64,000 bases of DNA from Thioploca ingrica (GTDB taxonomy: Bacteria; Pseudomonadota; Gammaproteobacteria; Beggiatoales; Beggiatoaceae). The stretch is from contig AP014633.1 of NCBI GenBank assembly GCA_000828835.1, positions 1,984,001-2,048,000 of the forward strand. The letters are read 5' to 3'. The notes below the pieces were generated by a model. The model made no database searches. It saw only the letters and a program-made list of their open reading frames with translations, and was not told the DNA's origin. This document shows positions 8,857 to 18,068 of the stretch, in pieces. Position numbers and translations under genes: made by a program. Each line of letters begins with the position of its first letter. Position 1 is the first letter of the stretch.

Positions 8857-9897
8857 TCATCGGTTTTCCAGAGTGCTATAGATTTCTTCAAAAGGTCTTC
8901 TAGCAGATAGACAGACTTTATTATTTTCATCAGGATATCCTACCGCCAGAAGCATAATAATAGTATGATCTGGCTTAATATTAACGATTTTTCTTAATAA
9001 CTTATCGTTCTTTGGCGATTGACTCCAGTTCAAGGCACAAGTGGCCATTCCTAAAGCATGAAAAGCATACATTAAAGACATAGACAACAAACCACCATCT
9101 ATCCAGTGTTGATAACGTTCTGTTGCTGAGAAAAATGCTTTCAAATCAGTCGTAATAACCAGCAGGTTGGGTATATTCTCACCGAAATGTCGATTGCCAT
9201 TTTGATACCTTAAAACGCTATTTTTAACTTCTTTATCACTAGTATGATAAATATGCCAAGCTTGTCGATTACAAACAGATGGGGTTTTCATCGCTAATCT
9301 AATCGCTCGATGAATTATTTCATCACCAACTGTTTTATCCTGAAATTCTCTTAAAGAATATCTTGTTAAGAAAAAATCTTCCGGCTGCTCTAGTTTGCCT
9401 TTTTTAAAATGACTTAAGTTGTATTCCATCGCACCATGAATATCATTGGAATTAAAATCAAATTTTTCCAGTTCTTTTTTTATGGATTGTGATTGTTCTA
9501 AGTTAATATTTTCAGGTAACGCTATAAACTTTTCTAAGATCTGTTTTGAGGCTTTATCATGATAGCCTATAGAATTAGACTGCTTGGCAATATTTAATAA
9601 ATTTAACAATTCATACACATCTCTCCAACCGGAATTTGGATTTCTCTCTTTAAAGCTTAAACTTTTTTCTAGACGATGGTAACAGTAAACCTGCTGATAA
9701 TTTCTTCGTTCTATATCATTCATATTTTCTTGCCAGCCACCATAAGCAAGAAATCTTTTATAATCATACATAAAACCAGCGAAACCGGTTAAGATTTTAT
9801 ACATATGTCGGATAAAATTTATATTTCGCATATAATCTCTTATTAATTCCCACGAACTATTCATAATTGAGTTACTCATTCTTTCTTTACAAACCAA
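8857..9897 (-). CDS. Nitroreductase family protein with N-terminal extension
   Basis: A 346-residue protein whose C-terminal half (about 178-340) is an FMN-dependent nitroreductase domain. It shows TRYSLREFQDKTV (the 'RRSxRxF' FMN-phosphate element), MKTPSVCNRQAWHIY (the 'PSxxNxQPW' element) and a C-terminal LAVGYPDE. The N-terminal 175 residues are helical and charged and are a known feature of versions encoded in polysaccharide clusters next to pyruvyl transferases, as here. It probably modifies a sugar or lipid intermediate by a flavin-dependent redox step. The substrate is not known. Confidence 0.8.
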   Translation of the reverse strand: MVCKERMSNSIMNSSWELIRDYMRNINFIRHMYKILTGFAGFMYDYKRFLAYGGWQENMNDIERRNYQQVYCYHRLEKSLSFKERNPNSGWRDVYELLNLLNIAKQSNSIGYHDKASKQILEKFIALPENINLEQSQSIKKELEKFDFNSNDIHGAMEYNLSHFKKGKLEQPEDFFLTRYSLREFQDKTVGDEIIHRAIRLAMKTPSVCNRQAWHIYHTSDKEVKNSVLRYQNGNRHFGENIPNLLVITTDLKAFFSATERYQHWIDGGLLSMSLMYAFHALGMATCALNWSQSPKNDKLLRKIVNIKPDHTIIMLLAVGYPDENNKVCLSARRPFEEIYSTLENR

Positions 9898-9922
9898 CTG
9901 TCACAACTAAATTGCTAAAAAT

Positions 9923-10363
9923 TCAATTTCTGGCGTTGTGAAATAATGAACCTTTCACTTCCGGGAAATATTTACTCATTAACTTCTGGCAATGAAAGTT
10001 GGCTTTTTCTTCTAAAAAGTTTTTATCTATTTGCGAGAGAATACCAAATTTTTTAGTGGTTACATTGCCACGAGCAGAAGTAGGAAGACTATCTAGCGTA
10101 ATTCCCAAAAATCTTTCAATCTGCGGAATGCTTTGAGTCAGTTCCCGCGTCTTTACAATAAGCAACCGCTCGGGAAGTACGGTGGTAAATACTTTAGTGT
10201 TATGTGTGTTCCACCATGAAAAATAGCTATCTAGCGTGTACAAGCCACTATCAACAAAAACTTTAAATTTTAAGTGACGTTCAGGGAAAAACCACGAAGG
10301 AGGATGTTCATAGATAGGAGTAGCCCAATAATCAGCCTTTCTTATAGATTCTTCAATTTTCAT
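9923..10363 (-). pseudogene. Truncated sulfotransferase (C-terminal half only)
   Basis: 146 residues that match the last part of PAPS-dependent sulfotransferases: 'RLLIVKTRELTQSIPQIERFLGI..DSLP' corresponds to the usual 'R.LxVxxEdLxxxPxxxxxxIxxFLGI' segment, followed by a C-terminal FLEEKANFHCQKLMSKYFPE helix. The N-terminal P-loop (YPKSGTTW-type), which holds the PAPS 5'-phosphate, is missing, so catalysis is unlikely. The frame starts exactly where the duplicated glycosyltransferase fragment ends (ATGA overlap), so this is a recombination junction. An intact sulfotransferase lies at 62673-63470. Confidence 0.6.
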
Positions 10364-10632
10364 AATGACTTTTCCCTAAATCCTTGAAGTAAGGCACCTT
10401 GTTCAACAACAATAATAATTTCCTTCAGTGCATCCCAGCGGCTACTGACAAGACAGTCCAAATTAGCACTTAAAATATAGGGAATTCTGGAACACATAGC
10501 GATAATCGCCGTACATCCAGATTCAGTTGGGGCGGGAGTGTCCCAGGAAATCAGCTTCGACATTTGATAGCGACGGAAATCCTTATAGATTTTCGCTGAT
10601 AAGAAATGTAAATAGGTCTTATATTTTTCCAT
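10360..10632 (-). pseudogene. Truncated duplicate of the 2443-3588 glycosyltransferase-like gene
   Basis: 90 codons nearly identical to residues 1-87 of the protein at 2443-3588, with a two-residue deletion (DA) after EIIIVV. They then run into a short unrelated tail (REKSL) and a stop that overlaps the start of the sulfotransferase fragment. The copy keeps its start codon and leader, so a peptide could still be made. The missing 290 residues make function unlikely. Confidence 0.8.
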
Positions 10633-11020
10633 CAGTATGTCTTTCTATCTATAAATGGGTAGGAGGTATCCAGCCATAAGCCAGTTTCCTCTGTTCTCCG
10701 ATTTTTGGAACACAATTTCACAATTCAGTTCCTACTTTAACCGAACTAGTGGTATTAATAAAATCAAAATCAAGCCACTTTGTCCACAGGTGTTAGTTCC
10801 GGCGGAATTCACCGTATACCTACCATTTAAAATGATACTAAATTAAAAAATGGTTGTCAAAAAATAAAAACATTAGAAACAAAGCCACCGCTGAAATTAA
10901 TCTGGTTCGCTTCTTTAGCATCCCACATTGGCTAGGAAGTGGCTATTTAGAAAAAGTATCCGAACTATTCTTGGGTTAAGTTAGTATAATTCGTTACTCG
11001 TTTAATTTTGGGAAAAATAA
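10633..11020. other. 388-bp divergent intergenic region
   Basis: This separates the leftward polysaccharide cluster from the rightward GT2 gene. The left 60 bases resemble the leader of the 2443-3588 gene (duplicated leader). A perfect TATAAT at 10985-10990 is a candidate -10 for the GT2 gene 31 bp downstream, but no good -35 is present. Nothing else is recognised; the 63-codon frame inside it shows no coding character. Confidence 0.4.
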
Positions 11021-12658
11021 ATGTTAACGCATTTTCTTACTTTTTGGCAGCAATGGTTGGGGAAGCCGTCTAAAAAAAATAATGTCCTTATCGATACACC
11101 GACGGAAAAGGATCTCAAACGGTGGGCTTATAGTGAATGGGTAGAATATCAAGCTTGGTTATTTCATTATGGTTTTTTAACTTTACAAGATTGGCAACAA
11201 TTACGTCATGATGCTCAAAGTTGGTTAAACCGTCCCTTCTTAAGTGTCATTACCCCAGTTTTTAATATGCATCCGACTTATTTACGCGAATGTATTTATT
11301 CGGTTCAAACTCAAGCTTATCCGCACTGGGAAATGTGTTTAGTCGATGATGGTAGTGATAATCCCGAAACTTTAGCTTGTTTACAACAATTAGGGGTAAC
11401 TGATCCACGGTTACGAATTTTACGTTTACCTCACAATCAAGGTATTTGTCATGCGACTAATCAGGCAATCGCTATGGCTCAGGGTGATTACGTGGTTTTT
11501 TTAGACCATGATGATCGTCTCGCACCCGAGGCGTTGTACTGGGTGGCCAAAACCATTGTCGATTTACCCCAAACCGATATTATTTATTCGGATCGGGATA
11601 CTTTGTCGCCAAACGGTTATCGTTTTTTACATTTGTTTAAACCGGATTGGTCACCAGAAACTTTACTATCGGGTAATTACTTATTTCATCTGATGGTCTA
11701 TCGACGCACATTACTCAAACAATTAGGTGGGGTGCGTATTGGCTTAGAAGGTTCCCAGGATTACGATTTGATTTTACGGGCAGCCGAATTACAACCCCAA
11801 GTACAACATCTTCGCAAAGTCCTTTACCATTGGCGACAGCATGGACAATCAATCGCCTTGGCTCAAAATGCCAAAGAATATATTTACGATGCTGGAATTC
11901 AAGCATTGCAAGAGGCTTTAGAACGACGTAGTTTACCGGCACAGGTCAGTGAAAATAAGGCATTATGGCGTGGTCATTATCGAGTACAGTTACGTCCCCC
12001 TCCGCTTAAAAACTATCGCACTTTAAGATTAACTACCGAACCCAATTATGCTCAACAAGTCAATCAAGCTTTGGCATTGGATAATCAGTTTGATTTTCTA
12101 GTCGTATTTGGACCAACGCTTGAAGCCCAAGACGAAGCATTACCAGAATTAGTTTCCTGGTTGCAAATTCCCGAAGTAGGAATGGTTACGGGTAAAGTTC
12201 TAGATGAACAAGGCAATTTATTACATGCTGGCTTAGTGCAGCGTCCTAATGGGATACCACTCGCAATTTATGCTGGATTTCCAGAACACACCCCGGGTTA
12301 CATGGCGGTGACCGCTATTGTGCGTAATCTAAGTACACCCCATCCCGCTTGTGTCGCCATAAAACGGAGCCTTTGGCAAGATTTAGGTGGTTTAGATACT
12401 CGCTACGAAAGTCCCTATGCTTTATTAGATTTTGCGCTGCGCACGCTTCATAGCGGTAAACGTATTGTCTACACGCCTTTTGCTCGCTTTATTGCTCATG
12501 ATTGGCTACTCCCGGAAACGTGGTCAGCCCCTGATCAACAGCGTTTTCTCAACCAGTGGGCAACTTGGTTACAACAAGGTGATCCTTACTATAGTCCTTA
12601 CCTGACATTAGAATTAGCTGATATGGGTTTAAACTTAGATTGGTCAAGGTCAGAATAA
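11021..12658 (+). CDS. GT2-family glycosyltransferase
   Basis: A 545-residue protein. A ~70-residue N-terminal extension precedes a GT-A domain with SVITPVFN (75-82), VDDGSDN (108-114) and the metal-binding FLDHDDRLAPEAL (160-172), all classic for family 2. A 'SQDYDLILRAAE' motif at the acceptor loop follows. The C-terminal ~200 residues resemble a second, weaker GT-like region ('HPACVAIKRSLWQDLGGLDTRYES'), as in O-antigen glycosyltransferases that carry two domains. It stands alone on the plus strand beside the polysaccharide cluster and probably adds a sugar to the same glycan. Linkage unknown. Confidence 0.9.
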   Translation: MLTHFLTFWQQWLGKPSKKNNVLIDTPTEKDLKRWAYSEWVEYQAWLFHYGFLTLQDWQQLRHDAQSWLNRPFLSVITPVFNMHPTYLRECIYSVQTQAYPHWEMCLVDDGSDNPETLACLQQLGVTDPRLRILRLPHNQGICHATNQAIAMAQGDYVVFLDHDDRLAPEALYWVAKTIVDLPQTDIIYSDRDTLSPNGYRFLHLFKPDWSPETLLSGNYLFHLMVYRRTLLKQLGGVRIGLEGSQDYDLILRAAELQPQVQHLRKVLYHWRQHGQSIALAQNAKEYIYDAGIQALQEALERRSLPAQVSENKALWRGHYRVQLRPPPLKNYRTLRLTTEPNYAQQVNQALALDNQFDFLVVFGPTLEAQDEALPELVSWLQIPEVGMVTGKVLDEQGNLLHAGLVQRPNGIPLAIYAGFPEHTPGYMAVTAIVRNLSTPHPACVAIKRSLWQDLGGLDTRYESPYALLDFALRTLHSGKRIVYTPFARFIAHDWLLPETWSAPDQQRFLNQWATWLQQGDPYYSPYLTLELADMGLNLDWSRSE

Positions 12659-12819
12659 ATTTACCCCTCAATAATGACCGTAATATTTTTAATTATTTTA
12701 AAATGTTTTTCTGTATTATGATGTCATGGTGCCATCTCGCTTTAGAAATGACCCAACCCAGGAATAGTCCATTAAAATAAACCATTCGGTTTTAATTCAC
12801 TTAATTAGGAGAATTTGTA

Positions 12820-13731
12820 ATGAATTATTGGTACCATCGGCTAATCATTGGTGTGGTAATGGTCAGCGTGACTCCCACTTGGGCAGCAACTATTGTTGAA
12901 CGCCGTGATACTCGTGGAGACAAGCAAAAAATTATTATGGAAGAGCAACAGGCGCGGATAGAAACCTCGAATCCTAATTTTTACACCTTAATTGATTTAG
13001 AGAAGGGAAAAGCCTATATGGTTAATACTGAGGAAAAACAAATCATGGCCATGAATATTGTTGGAACTCTTCCTAAACCACCCCAAGATATGCCACCTTT
13101 GCCTAAACTACCGGACATTAAAGCTGAATTAATTGAAAAAGGTAAAGGACCTGAAGTTGCCGGTTATACCACCATCAACTATCAAGTTATAGCAGAAGGT
13201 AAAGTCTGTTCAGAAAATTATTTTTCTCTAGAAGCAGTAAAAGTTCCTTATGTTAAAGCCTTTCTTGATGCGATGTATCAAATGTCTAGCTCTAGAAAAC
13301 CCAAAGGTTTACCGGTTCATCCTTGCCAACAAGCACATGACGAGTTAGAAGCACAATCGATGAAACTAGGTGTGCCCATGAAAAGTGTCATCAAAGGCAG
13401 TGGTGAAAAAGGCGATAAGGTAAAATATGAAATCATCCGTATTCAAACCGATGTCAAAATACCGGAAGATACTTTTACCTTACCTAAAAAATACCAACTG
13501 AAAACGGAAGCACAAATGCTGGAAGAACAACAAGCCATGATGAAACGACAAGAAGAGGAACAGCAAGGCGGTCGGGTGCCAGCACCGCGTGGAGAAGAAA
13601 ATGGGCGCTATGATGATCGATATAGACCCCGTCGGGAAGATGAGCGCTATGATGATCGTTCACCACCGCCTCGTGGAGAAGATAGACAATATGATGAGCG
13701 TTATATGCCACCCTCTCGTGATGAAAGATGA
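12820..13731 (+). CDS. Secreted DUF4412-like protein with Arg/Asp/Tyr-rich repeat tail
   Basis: A 303-residue protein preceded by a good AGGAG site. It has a Sec signal peptide (1-22, ...TPTWA). The domain that follows (23-230), with IETSNPNFYTLIDLEKGKAYMVN, resembles the beta-rich DUF4412/LolA-like fold of periplasmic proteins. The tail (about 235-303) is low complexity, with repeated RYDDRYRPRRE/ERYDDRSPPPRGED units of alternating charge. Such tails often stay disordered and bind other proteins or the wall. No enzyme motif is present. It is convergent with the Gld-type ABC operon. Confidence 0.6.
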   Translation: MNYWYHRLIIGVVMVSVTPTWAATIVERRDTRGDKQKIIMEEQQARIETSNPNFYTLIDLEKGKAYMVNTEEKQIMAMNIVGTLPKPPQDMPPLPKLPDIKAELIEKGKGPEVAGYTTINYQVIAEGKVCSENYFSLEAVKVPYVKAFLDAMYQMSSSRKPKGLPVHPCQQAHDELEAQSMKLGVPMKSVIKGSGEKGDKVKYEIIRIQTDVKIPEDTFTLPKKYQLKTEAQMLEEQQAMMKRQEEEQQGGRVPAPRGEENGRYDDRYRPRREDERYDDRSPPPRGEDRQYDERYMPPSRDER

Positions 13732-13771
13732 TAATAACCAATTGGATAATGTGGGCAAAAATAACATAATC

Positions 13772-13827
13772 GGGTGTTAGGGCGAACTCACCGGCTCGCC
13801 CTTCACTTAGAGTGTTCACTGACACCC
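13772..13827. terminator. Nested inverted repeat between convergent genes
   Basis: An inner stem AGGGCGA / TCGCCCT (13779-13785, 13796-13802) lies inside outer arms GGGTGT / ACACCC (13772-13777, 13822-13827). It sits midway between two convergent stops, so it could end transcription from both sides. There is no U-run, so Rho-independent activity is uncertain. Confidence 0.4.
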
Positions 13828-13837
13828 TTAATATCAG

Positions 13838-15073
13838 CTAATTTTCAACCGGAACCGTTATTTCTTCTATAGCGGTCGCTGGCTCGCCAACTTCATCTGC
13901 AACCGGTTTCTCTGCCTTCGTGCTGGATTCTTCCTCAATGAGATCTTTCTGCTTTTTAGCCAAATCATCTACTTTATAATCAGAAAGAATATAAACCCAA
14001 TCTTTGAACTGAGCATTGAGCGTTTCAACCTGTTTGTTAATTTCATCTGCTGGTTTAGGTTGCCATGGCGTCTTCTTTTCAGTTTTATTAGCTACTTTCT
14101 CAGTTGGGTTAGCTGGCGATTGCTCTTTTTCAGTTGCTGATTGAGTTGGCTCCTGGGGTTCTGTCCAAACCGCTTTGGGCGTAAAAGCAGCAGAGAATTT
14201 AGCGTAATGTTTATTGTCCTTATTCATCGTTACCATCGTAATTTCTAAGCCATCAAAGGTGGTAAATACAGCACGCGTACTAGCATCATCGGTAAACGTT
14301 ATTTCATTCGCAGTCGTGACGTCATCCAATTCAAGATTGCTTAAAGTGGTCGCTATATTCTTGAGCACATGAGGCATTTTAACTTTGGCCTTTTCAGGGA
14401 TATACGCCAATTGAAACTCTTCAGCTTGTGGTGCAGTTTTAAAAATCGCTATTTCTTCACCATCGGGATGCGTAATATTGATCTTGCTGACGCGAGCACT
14501 ATCGACATCAACGATTTTGGCATTTAACCAGTTAGCGGCTGCCTTTTCCACTGTTAATTGTCCTATGACAAGCCAGGCTTGTTTATCTTCGGCTCGACGA
14601 ACGTAAATTTCTTGTAAAGTGGGATCAGTTTTAGCCACTTTGTCATTACCAACAATTAAACTGGCGAGCGTTTTACCTTCCGCATTCTTTAAAGTAAGCA
14701 GTTTTGATTGTGAAGCTTCTGCTGTAATATCTTCTACCCCTAACTTGCTATACAGTTTGGGATTGTTAGTTTTTGCTTCCAGCGTAACCAAGTCAGCTAC
14801 GCCAATAAGTAATTTATGAATCTTATCTGGCGACACTGGATAGTTGTGTTTTTCTTTTAATTGCCACTGTCCTTCCACCGGACGAGTTAAAGTGGCTACT
14901 TCATTTTTAGTACTCACCGTAATTTCCGATACTCGATCCAGTGCTTTTAGCAAGTGAGGAAAAAGTTTTTTACTCTCACTGATTGTAGTCGTTTGAGGTT
15001 GGTTTAATACAGCCGCAGTAATAATTACGGCTAAAGTAATCATTGTTAAAATAATTAGGTTCTTTATATTCAT
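13838..15073 (-). CDS. DUF4340 domain protein, partner of the Gld-type ABC system
   Basis: A 411-residue protein with an N-terminal membrane anchor/signal (NLIILTMITLAVIITAAVLN) and the DUF4340 fold: 'ITVSTKNEVATLTRP.EGQWQLKEKHNYPV' then 'KLLTLKNAEGKTLASLIVGN'. The C-terminal ~100 residues are rich in Glu, Lys and Thr and likely disordered. In many proteobacteria DUF4340 follows GldG, as it does here, and is thought to be an extracytoplasmic partner of that ABC complex. It is separated from the GldG gene by 264 bp of heptamer-like repeats. Confidence 0.85.
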   Translation of the reverse strand: MNIKNLIILTMITLAVIITAAVLNQPQTTTISESKKLFPHLLKALDRVSEITVSTKNEVATLTRPVEGQWQLKEKHNYPVSPDKIHKLLIGVADLVTLEAKTNNPKLYSKLGVEDITAEASQSKLLTLKNAEGKTLASLIVGNDKVAKTDPTLQEIYVRRAEDKQAWLVIGQLTVEKAAANWLNAKIVDVDSARVSKINITHPDGEEIAIFKTAPQAEEFQLAYIPEKAKVKMPHVLKNIATTLSNLELDDVTTANEITFTDDASTRAVFTTFDGLEITMVTMNKDNKHYAKFSAAFTPKAVWTEPQEPTQSATEKEQSPANPTEKVANKTEKKTPWQPKPADEINKQVETLNAQFKDWVYILSDYKVDDLAKKQKDLIEEESSTKAEKPVADEVGEPATAIEEITVPVEN

Positions 15074-15092
15074 TCAATGGACTCCTAAATTA

Positions 15093-15155
15093 TCAGTTAT
15101 CCGTTATTGATTATTATATGTCAGTTATCAATTATCGTTTATCGATTATCAACTA
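15093..15155 (-). repeat. Degenerate TAACTGA heptamer array upstream of the DUF4340 gene
   Basis: Nine consecutive 7-base units in phase. Read on the plus strand they run TCAGTTA, TCCGTTA, TTGATTA, TTATATG, TCAGTTA, TCAATTA, TCGTTTA, TCGATTA, TCAACTA. On the coding strand of the downstream gene these read as TAACTGA and variants. A looser tail of TTATC/AACTAACC motifs continues to about 15337. Confidence 0.7.
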
Positions 15156-15337
15156 TCATGGATTAGTTATTAAGAATTATCTATTCAATATCAATAAACC
15201 TTAATACGTTATCAACTAACCACTCGCCGTTATCAACTAACCTGATTAAATCATCAATAAACGTCTAGCCGTTATTAATAACTGGGTAGACGTTATCGTT
15301 AATAATGGATGATTGTTAAACGAATAATAGCAGATTT

Positions 15338-17269
15338 TTAACTGTTAACTGACAACTTACGTCTCCGACTTAAGAAACTGATGGTAATACCACCTATACC
15401 GATTAACAGTGGAATCAGTCCAATATTAATAAACTTCATCTTAGTTTCTAGGCTAGAAATATTTTTATGCAACTCATGTTGTACGTTGCGTAGTTCTTTG
15501 CGCGTTTTAATTTTCTCATCCCGAAAACGTTCAACTTCTTGTTGTTGCTCAATGCTGAGCATCAGTTTGTTATCGTCTTGTTTTTTGGTTTGCAATTCGC
15601 GAATCTTTTGATCGGTTTCTTGCAGTTTGGCTAGCAATTCTTTCTCTTTTTCACGAAAACGCTGTTCGGCTTCCTGTTGAATTGCTTCTACTCGAGTGAA
15701 TGGACGAGCAAAACTGCCGCGATTACGGACACTGATTAGATCATTGCTTCCACTGAGATTATCTAGTGCATTAGAAACCAAAGTGGCATTATTCGCATAA
15801 GGTAACGCAATCCGTTGGCCAACAAAATTTTGCACCCGTACCCAGAATTTATCTTCTAGCAAATCAGTATCGGCTACGACGATCACATTAATCGGTTCCG
15901 CCGCTTCGGTTAAATGCGGCTGATTGGTTGCAGCGGGGGGCTGATTTTCTGTTTCTTTATTGTCTTTATCTGTTTCTTTATCTTTTTCTTTCGGTTTGCC
16001 TTCTGGGAAAGCCGTTTTAACTTTACCCGTAATTCGAGCCGCTAAGGTAAATTTACCTTCGGGTTTAAAATCTCTTGCTAGGCTATCCGGTTCAGCAAAA
16101 AATCCCAGCTTAGTAGTTTCAATTTGCATCGCTTGGTTACCCGATTCAATTAAGGGAACCATTTCCGTGGGTACTTCGCCTTTTTTCACTAAAGCACCGG
16201 GGGTTGCCATAATGATATTGCCTAATTTAGCGGTAATAATATCTTCTTTGTTAAAATATTGGTCTTCACTTAAGTCCATCCAGACTGGATAGGTGACCAC
16301 CATCGCACTAGCGCCTTTTCTAACTTGAACTTTTTGTGCTGTTTTCAAATCACCAACCACTTTATTTGGCACAAGCTCGATACCCCACGCATCAAAGAGT
16401 TTGGTTAAGTCTGAATTACGCGGTGCTTGTAAAGCAGCCATCGGATTATTTTTATCCATGGGAGGCTGATCGGCTTCTGAATACGGATCAACAAAAACAA
16501 TCGCTCTGCCGCCTTTGAGGACAAACTGATCGATAGCATATAAAGTACTATCACTCAGATTTTTGGGATGGACTAACATTAATACATCCACCTCTTTGGG
16601 TATTTCAGTGAGGCTAGTTTCGAGATGGCGTACTTCAAATAGTTGGCGGATATGATCGAGTATCATCCACGGTTCATTACCGCCTTGCGTGAAAGGCGTC
16701 GCATCTCCCTGCAAGGGTAAGCTACTCATAATGCCAACCACTTTCTTTTTAGGCTTGGTTAATTGGTAAATGAGTTTGGTGACATCGTATTCTAGAAATT
16801 CAGCGCGATTGGGAGAGAAAAACGGAATGACTTCTTGATCATCCGTTGAATTAGTACCGGCTAGACCAAAATAAAAGGTGTCATTAGTATTATCGGTAGG
16901 AACTCCTTGTAAACCATAACCTTCAGCCCGATCTTCTTCTTCAGAAAATGGTTCTGGGTCCATGATCAACAATTTGAGTTTATCTCCAGCAATTCGTTGA
17001 TACTCTTCCAATAATTCCTTTACTTGCACGGTATAACTATTGATACCGGGTAAAGTGGTGGCGAGTTTTTCTGATAAATACAGGCGTAAAGTAATCGGTT
17101 CTTCTAATTTAGCGAGGATATTCTTAGAACCTTCGGACAGGGTGTACAATTGATTAGCGGTTAAGTCGAGACGTGCTGCTCTAAACAGGCTATCACTGGT
17201 AATATTAACCGCCAGTAGCAAGGCAATGGCTATCAGTAAGCCTGTGGTCGTGAGTATTTTCTGGTTCAT
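15338..17269 (-). CDS. GldG-family ABC-type substrate-binding/auxiliary protein
   Basis: A 643-residue membrane protein. It has an N-terminal anchor (ILTTTGLLIAIALLLAVNIT) and the ABC_transp_aux/GldG domain (LDLTANQLYTLSEGSKNIL, then 'LRLYLSEKL' and the central 'VVGIMSSLPLQG' and 'VFVDPYSEADQP' strands). A Lys/Glu-rich coiled coil (about 545-600) precedes the last transmembrane helix (610-632). GldG pairs with GldF and GldA; in Bacteroidetes the trio supports gliding, but in other phyla it is an ABC system of unknown cargo. It lies 18 bp downstream of the permease gene. A linker rich in KEKDKETDKDNKE (425-445) is unusual. Confidence 0.85.
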   Translation of the reverse strand: MNQKILTTTGLLIAIALLLAVNITSDSLFRAARLDLTANQLYTLSEGSKNILAKLEEPITLRLYLSEKLATTLPGINSYTVQVKELLEEYQRIAGDKLKLLIMDPEPFSEEEDRAEGYGLQGVPTDNTNDTFYFGLAGTNSTDDQEVIPFFSPNRAEFLEYDVTKLIYQLTKPKKKVVGIMSSLPLQGDATPFTQGGNEPWMILDHIRQLFEVRHLETSLTEIPKEVDVLMLVHPKNLSDSTLYAIDQFVLKGGRAIVFVDPYSEADQPPMDKNNPMAALQAPRNSDLTKLFDAWGIELVPNKVVGDLKTAQKVQVRKGASAMVVTYPVWMDLSEDQYFNKEDIITAKLGNIIMATPGALVKKGEVPTEMVPLIESGNQAMQIETTKLGFFAEPDSLARDFKPEGKFTLAARITGKVKTAFPEGKPKEKDKETDKDNKETENQPPAATNQPHLTEAAEPINVIVVADTDLLEDKFWVRVQNFVGQRIALPYANNATLVSNALDNLSGSNDLISVRNRGSFARPFTRVEAIQQEAEQRFREKEKELLAKLQETDQKIRELQTKKQDDNKLMLSIEQQQEVERFRDEKIKTRKELRNVQHELHKNISSLETKMKFINIGLIPLLIGIGGITISFLSRRRKLSVNS

Positions 17270-17287
17270 CGGTTACTAACTCCTGAA

Positions 17288-18028
17288 TTAGTCTGCTTTC
17301 TTCATTTCAATGAGAATCGCGGTGGCAAATAGCCAAAAAGCGATCAACGAGAAGAAATAAATAATATCCCGTAAATCAATGACACCTTTACCGATGGCAT
17401 TAAAATGGGTTAGAAAACTAAATGAACTAATGGTTTTAACAATTAATTGTGGCGCCCAACCACTAAAAAAGTCTAACACTAAGGGAAAGCCACTGAGAAT
17501 AAAAGCCAAGCAAACGACTACCGTGATGACAAAGGCAATCACTTGATTTTTAGTCAACGCTGACATGCAACTGCCAATCGCTAAAAAAGCCCCAGCCATT
17601 AATAAACTGCCAATATAACCGGCTAAAATAACTGAATTATCGGGATTACCTAAATAATTAACACTTACCCAGATGGGAAAAGTCATGGCTAAGGCAATGG
17701 CGGTAAATGCCCAAGCAGCTAAAAATTTTCCGAGGACGGCTTCGGTAATCGTCACCGGTAAGGTTAATAATAATTCAATGGTGCCGGTTTTGCGTTCTTC
17801 CGCCCACAATCGCATCGCTAAGGCGGGGATCAAGAAAAGATACAACCAGGGATGAAAAGTGAAAAAGGGAATTAAATCCGCTTGACCTCGCGCAAAAAAG
17901 TTACCCAAATAAAAGGTAAAAATTCCACTTAAAAATAAAAAAATAATAATAAATACATAGGCAATTGGTGTAGCGAAATAACTGGTTAATTCTCGCCAAA
18001 ACAATACCATAATCTGCTGTCCACGCAT
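17288..18028 (-). CDS. ABC transporter permease, GldF-like
   Basis: A 246-residue inner-membrane protein with six predicted helices (about 20-42, 60-80, 100-125, 140-160, 170-190, 220-242) and the ABC2_membrane_2 signature 'LWAEERKTGTIELLLTLPVT.TEAVLGKF'. It lies between the ATPase gene (40 bp upstream) and the GldG gene (18 bp downstream), so the three form one operon. It is the membrane core of the complex; cargo unknown. Confidence 0.9.
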   Translation of the reverse strand: MRGQQIMVLFWRELTSYFATPIAYVFIIIFLFLSGIFTFYLGNFFARGQADLIPFFTFHPWLYLFLIPALAMRLWAEERKTGTIELLLTLPVTITEAVLGKFLAAWAFTAIALAMTFPIWVSVNYLGNPDNSVILAGYIGSLLMAGAFLAIGSCMSALTKNQVIAFVITVVVCLAFILSGFPLVLDFFSGWAPQLIVKTISSFSFLTHFNAIGKGVIDLRDIIYFFSLIAFWLFATAILIEMKKAD

Positions 18029-18068
18029 GAAAGTGACTCCTTAACAAAAACCGGAATGAGTGAAAATG

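Noticed and set aside
10655-10846. 63-codon plus-strand frame between divergent genes
   Set aside because: No coding bias or ribosome site, and it begins in duplicated leader sequence.
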